Under the pieces are notes generated by a model, which made no database searches, was not told the origin of the DNA, and was given only the letters and a program-made list of their open reading frames with translations. This document shows, piece by piece, positions 61,923 to 64,000 of a DNA stretch of 64,000 bases. A program made the position numbers and the translations under genes. The stretch is taken from assembly GCF_006352065.1 (NCBI RefSeq), contig NZ_CP040915.1, forward strand, positions 1,426,001-1,490,000. Direction: 5' to 3'. Origin of the DNA: Georgenia yuyongxinii. Its GTDB lineage: Bacteria; Actinomycetota; Actinomycetes; Actinomycetales; Actinomycetaceae. The first letter of the stretch is position 1, and every line of letters starts with the position of its first letter.

Positions 61923-62639
61923 TTACCGGACCGGCGACCCCGGGCGCCCGAACGAGAACGGCACCCGTCGGCGTCGCAGCAGCACGAGGAGCCACACCGC
62001 CCACGTCAACCACGCCGGGGCGAGGACCGCGAGCAGCACCGTCAGCACCGCCTGAAACCCCAGGAGGTTCGCGAACGCGCCGACCGCCGCCACCACGGCG
62101 AGGAGCCCTGAGAGCCGCGCGAACCCCACCTGGTCGACGCGCAGGAGCAGCGCAGTGCCCAGCCACCAGGCGGCCAGCAGCAGCGGGTCCAGGAACTGCC
62201 AGACCGCGTACACCGCCCCAGTGAGGAGGCCGAAGGCGACGGCGACGACAGCCTGGTCCGCCCCCGACTCCGCGTAGCTCTCCATCAGGGATGGACCGAC
62301 AACGGCCAGCAGCGAGGCAGCGATGCCTCCGGCCACTGCGTAGGCGCACGCCGCCAGGAACGACAGGTCGGCCACGTGCGGGGACCGGGGCCGCGTACAG
62401 CGCCACAGGACGTAGGCGATCACGGGAATGGCGAGGTAGTAGCTGAGCAGGTCCGCTGCGGCACCCCAGCGCAGCAGCGCTGCCTTCGTGGCGCCCGCGC
62501 TCACGAGTGACGACGGGTCAAGGAAGCCCTCAGCCTGCCAGCCGAAGGCGGCGAGGAAGAGAACCAGGGAGACCAGCCCGAGCCCGATGTGCACCACGAG
62601 GGCCACGGTCCCGGTGGAGATCAGGGTGTCGCCTGCCAT
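61923..62639 (-). CDS. multi-pass membrane protein of unknown function
   Basis: A 238-residue integral membrane protein with about six helices: roughly 10-32, 58-78, 92-114, 130-150, 155-170 and 175-220. No catalytic motif is seen. The pattern TVALVVHIGLGLVSLVLFLAAFGWQAEGFLDPSSLVSAGATKAALLRWGAAADLLSYYLA resembles small DUF4386-like or hypothetical membrane proteins, but I do not claim the family. ATG 62639 has GAGGAGG at good spacing. It faces pheS divergently over 273 bases. Confidence 0.82.
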   Translation of the reverse strand: MAGDTLISTGTVALVVHIGLGLVSLVLFLAAFGWQAEGFLDPSSLVSAGATKAALLRWGAAADLLSYYLAIPVIAYVLWRCTRPRSPHVADLSFLAACAYAVAGGIAASLLAVVGPSLMESYAESGADQAVVAVAFGLLTGAVYAVWQFLDPLLLAAWWLGTALLLRVDQVGFARLSGLLAVVAAVGAFANLLGFQAVLTVLLAVLAPAWLTWAVWLLVLLRRRRVPFSFGRPGSPVR

Positions 62640-62835
62640 CGGGCCTCCTCACCGGGGCGCACGCCTAGCGTGCGCTCCCGTGCCCGTCCCCGCAACGGCC
62701 CGAGTGCACGCCTGTGAGAGCATGACCTCGTGCTCCGCGCCGTGACCGCCGCCAGACGGCGATTTACCGGGCCCGCCCAGGGCCCGGTCGCAGCCGCGCG
62801 CTGAGACCGCACCGGGCCCGGGCGGGCCGCCCAAC

Positions 62836-62841
62836 TAGACT
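62836..62841 (+). promoter_or_regulatory. candidate pheS -10 element
   Basis: TAGACT at 62836-62841 lies within the 14-base string CTAGACTGACCCGC that also forms the dnaE start region. Here transcription would start near 62848-62850, leaving a leader of about 65 bases before the pheS ATG. The leader has no phenylalanine-rich reading frame or T-box. Confidence 0.45.
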
Positions 62842-62861
62842 GACCCGCTGGCAGCGCGTGA

Positions 62862-63977
<1,116 letters not shown>

Positions 63978-63978
63978 C

Positions 63979-64000
63979 ATGCCGTACGTCCCGCTGACCT
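63979..64000 (+). CDS. pheT: phenylalanyl-tRNA synthetase beta subunit, first codons only
   Basis: ATG at 63979 reads MPYVPLT before the window ends. This is the usual PheT opening, and its place directly after pheS supports it. Too short for any further statement. Confidence 0.8.

Overview
The window is chromosomal DNA from a very high G+C actinobacterium. The base composition, the GTG/TTG starts, the long chains of ATGA/GTGA overlaps, and the gene set (Wag31/DivIVA, SepF, a HisA/PriA-type enzyme, DUF3040, PAC2, a HelR-like helicase) point to Actinomycetota. Gene order and the MurE substrate motif (DDPH where DAP-type enzymes have DNPR) fit a Micrococcales lineage with lysine or ornithine in its peptidoglycan, perhaps near Bogoriellaceae/Georgenia or Cellulomonadaceae. 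The taxonomic guess is inference. I see no rRNA, tRNA, CRISPR array, prophage or insertion sequence.

Layout. 0-13.3 kb is a mixed housekeeping stretch: a partial acyl-CoA synthetase, aldo/keto reductase, serA and a HelR-like RNA polymerase-recycling helicase on the minus strand; then a PAC2-family protein with a SigR/SigH-like promoter, a DUF4862 protein, an MFS transporter, a cold-shock protein, a spermidine-synthase-like methyltransferase, dinB and a DUF3040 protein. 13.3-31.9 kb is a complete division and cell wall (dcw) cluster: mraZ, rsmH, ftsL, pbpB(ftsI), murE, murF, mraY, murD, ftsW, murG, murC, ftsQ, ftsZ, pgeF, sepF, yggT, wag31, ended by a very strong hairpin. From ftsL to ftsQ nearly every junction overlaps, so the products that make lipid II and the septal machinery are translationally coupled. 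31.9-40.4 kb holds lspA, an RluA-type pseudouridine synthase, a GNAT protein, dnaE, a decayed locus with a sigma-factor-like start, an S4-domain protein and an aromatic-acid-type MFS transporter.

40.4-49.4 kb carries histidine genes in two blocks, hisD and hisC-hisB-unknown-hisH-priA-sseB, separated by a convergent recQ gene fused to a phosphoribosyltransferase-like domain and preceded by a perfect LexA (SOS) box. hisF, hisG and hisI are not in the window. 49.4-53.3 kb has a lipoprotein protease with a membrane coiled-coil partner (minus), then infC-rpmI-rplT and a TrmH/SpoU methyltransferase. infC appears to start at ATC behind a structured leader with a terminator-like hairpin. 53.3-62.6 kb looks like an insertion between rplT/TrmH and pheST: two small-molecule kinases, a CBS protein, and a five-gene siderophore uptake operon behind an iron-box-like site, followed by small genes. 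The window ends with pheS and the first codons of pheT.

No clearly new multi-gene system is evident. The most interesting signals are regulatory: the SOS box before recQ-PRTase, a family of TTCCGCGGAA palindromes in two intergenic regions, three stacked dyads before the siderophore operon, the infC leader, GTGGAG repeats before mraZ, and repeated leaderless promoters (TANNNT placed 6-7 bases before the start codon). The unknown gene inside the his operon is the best coding candidate for follow-up.
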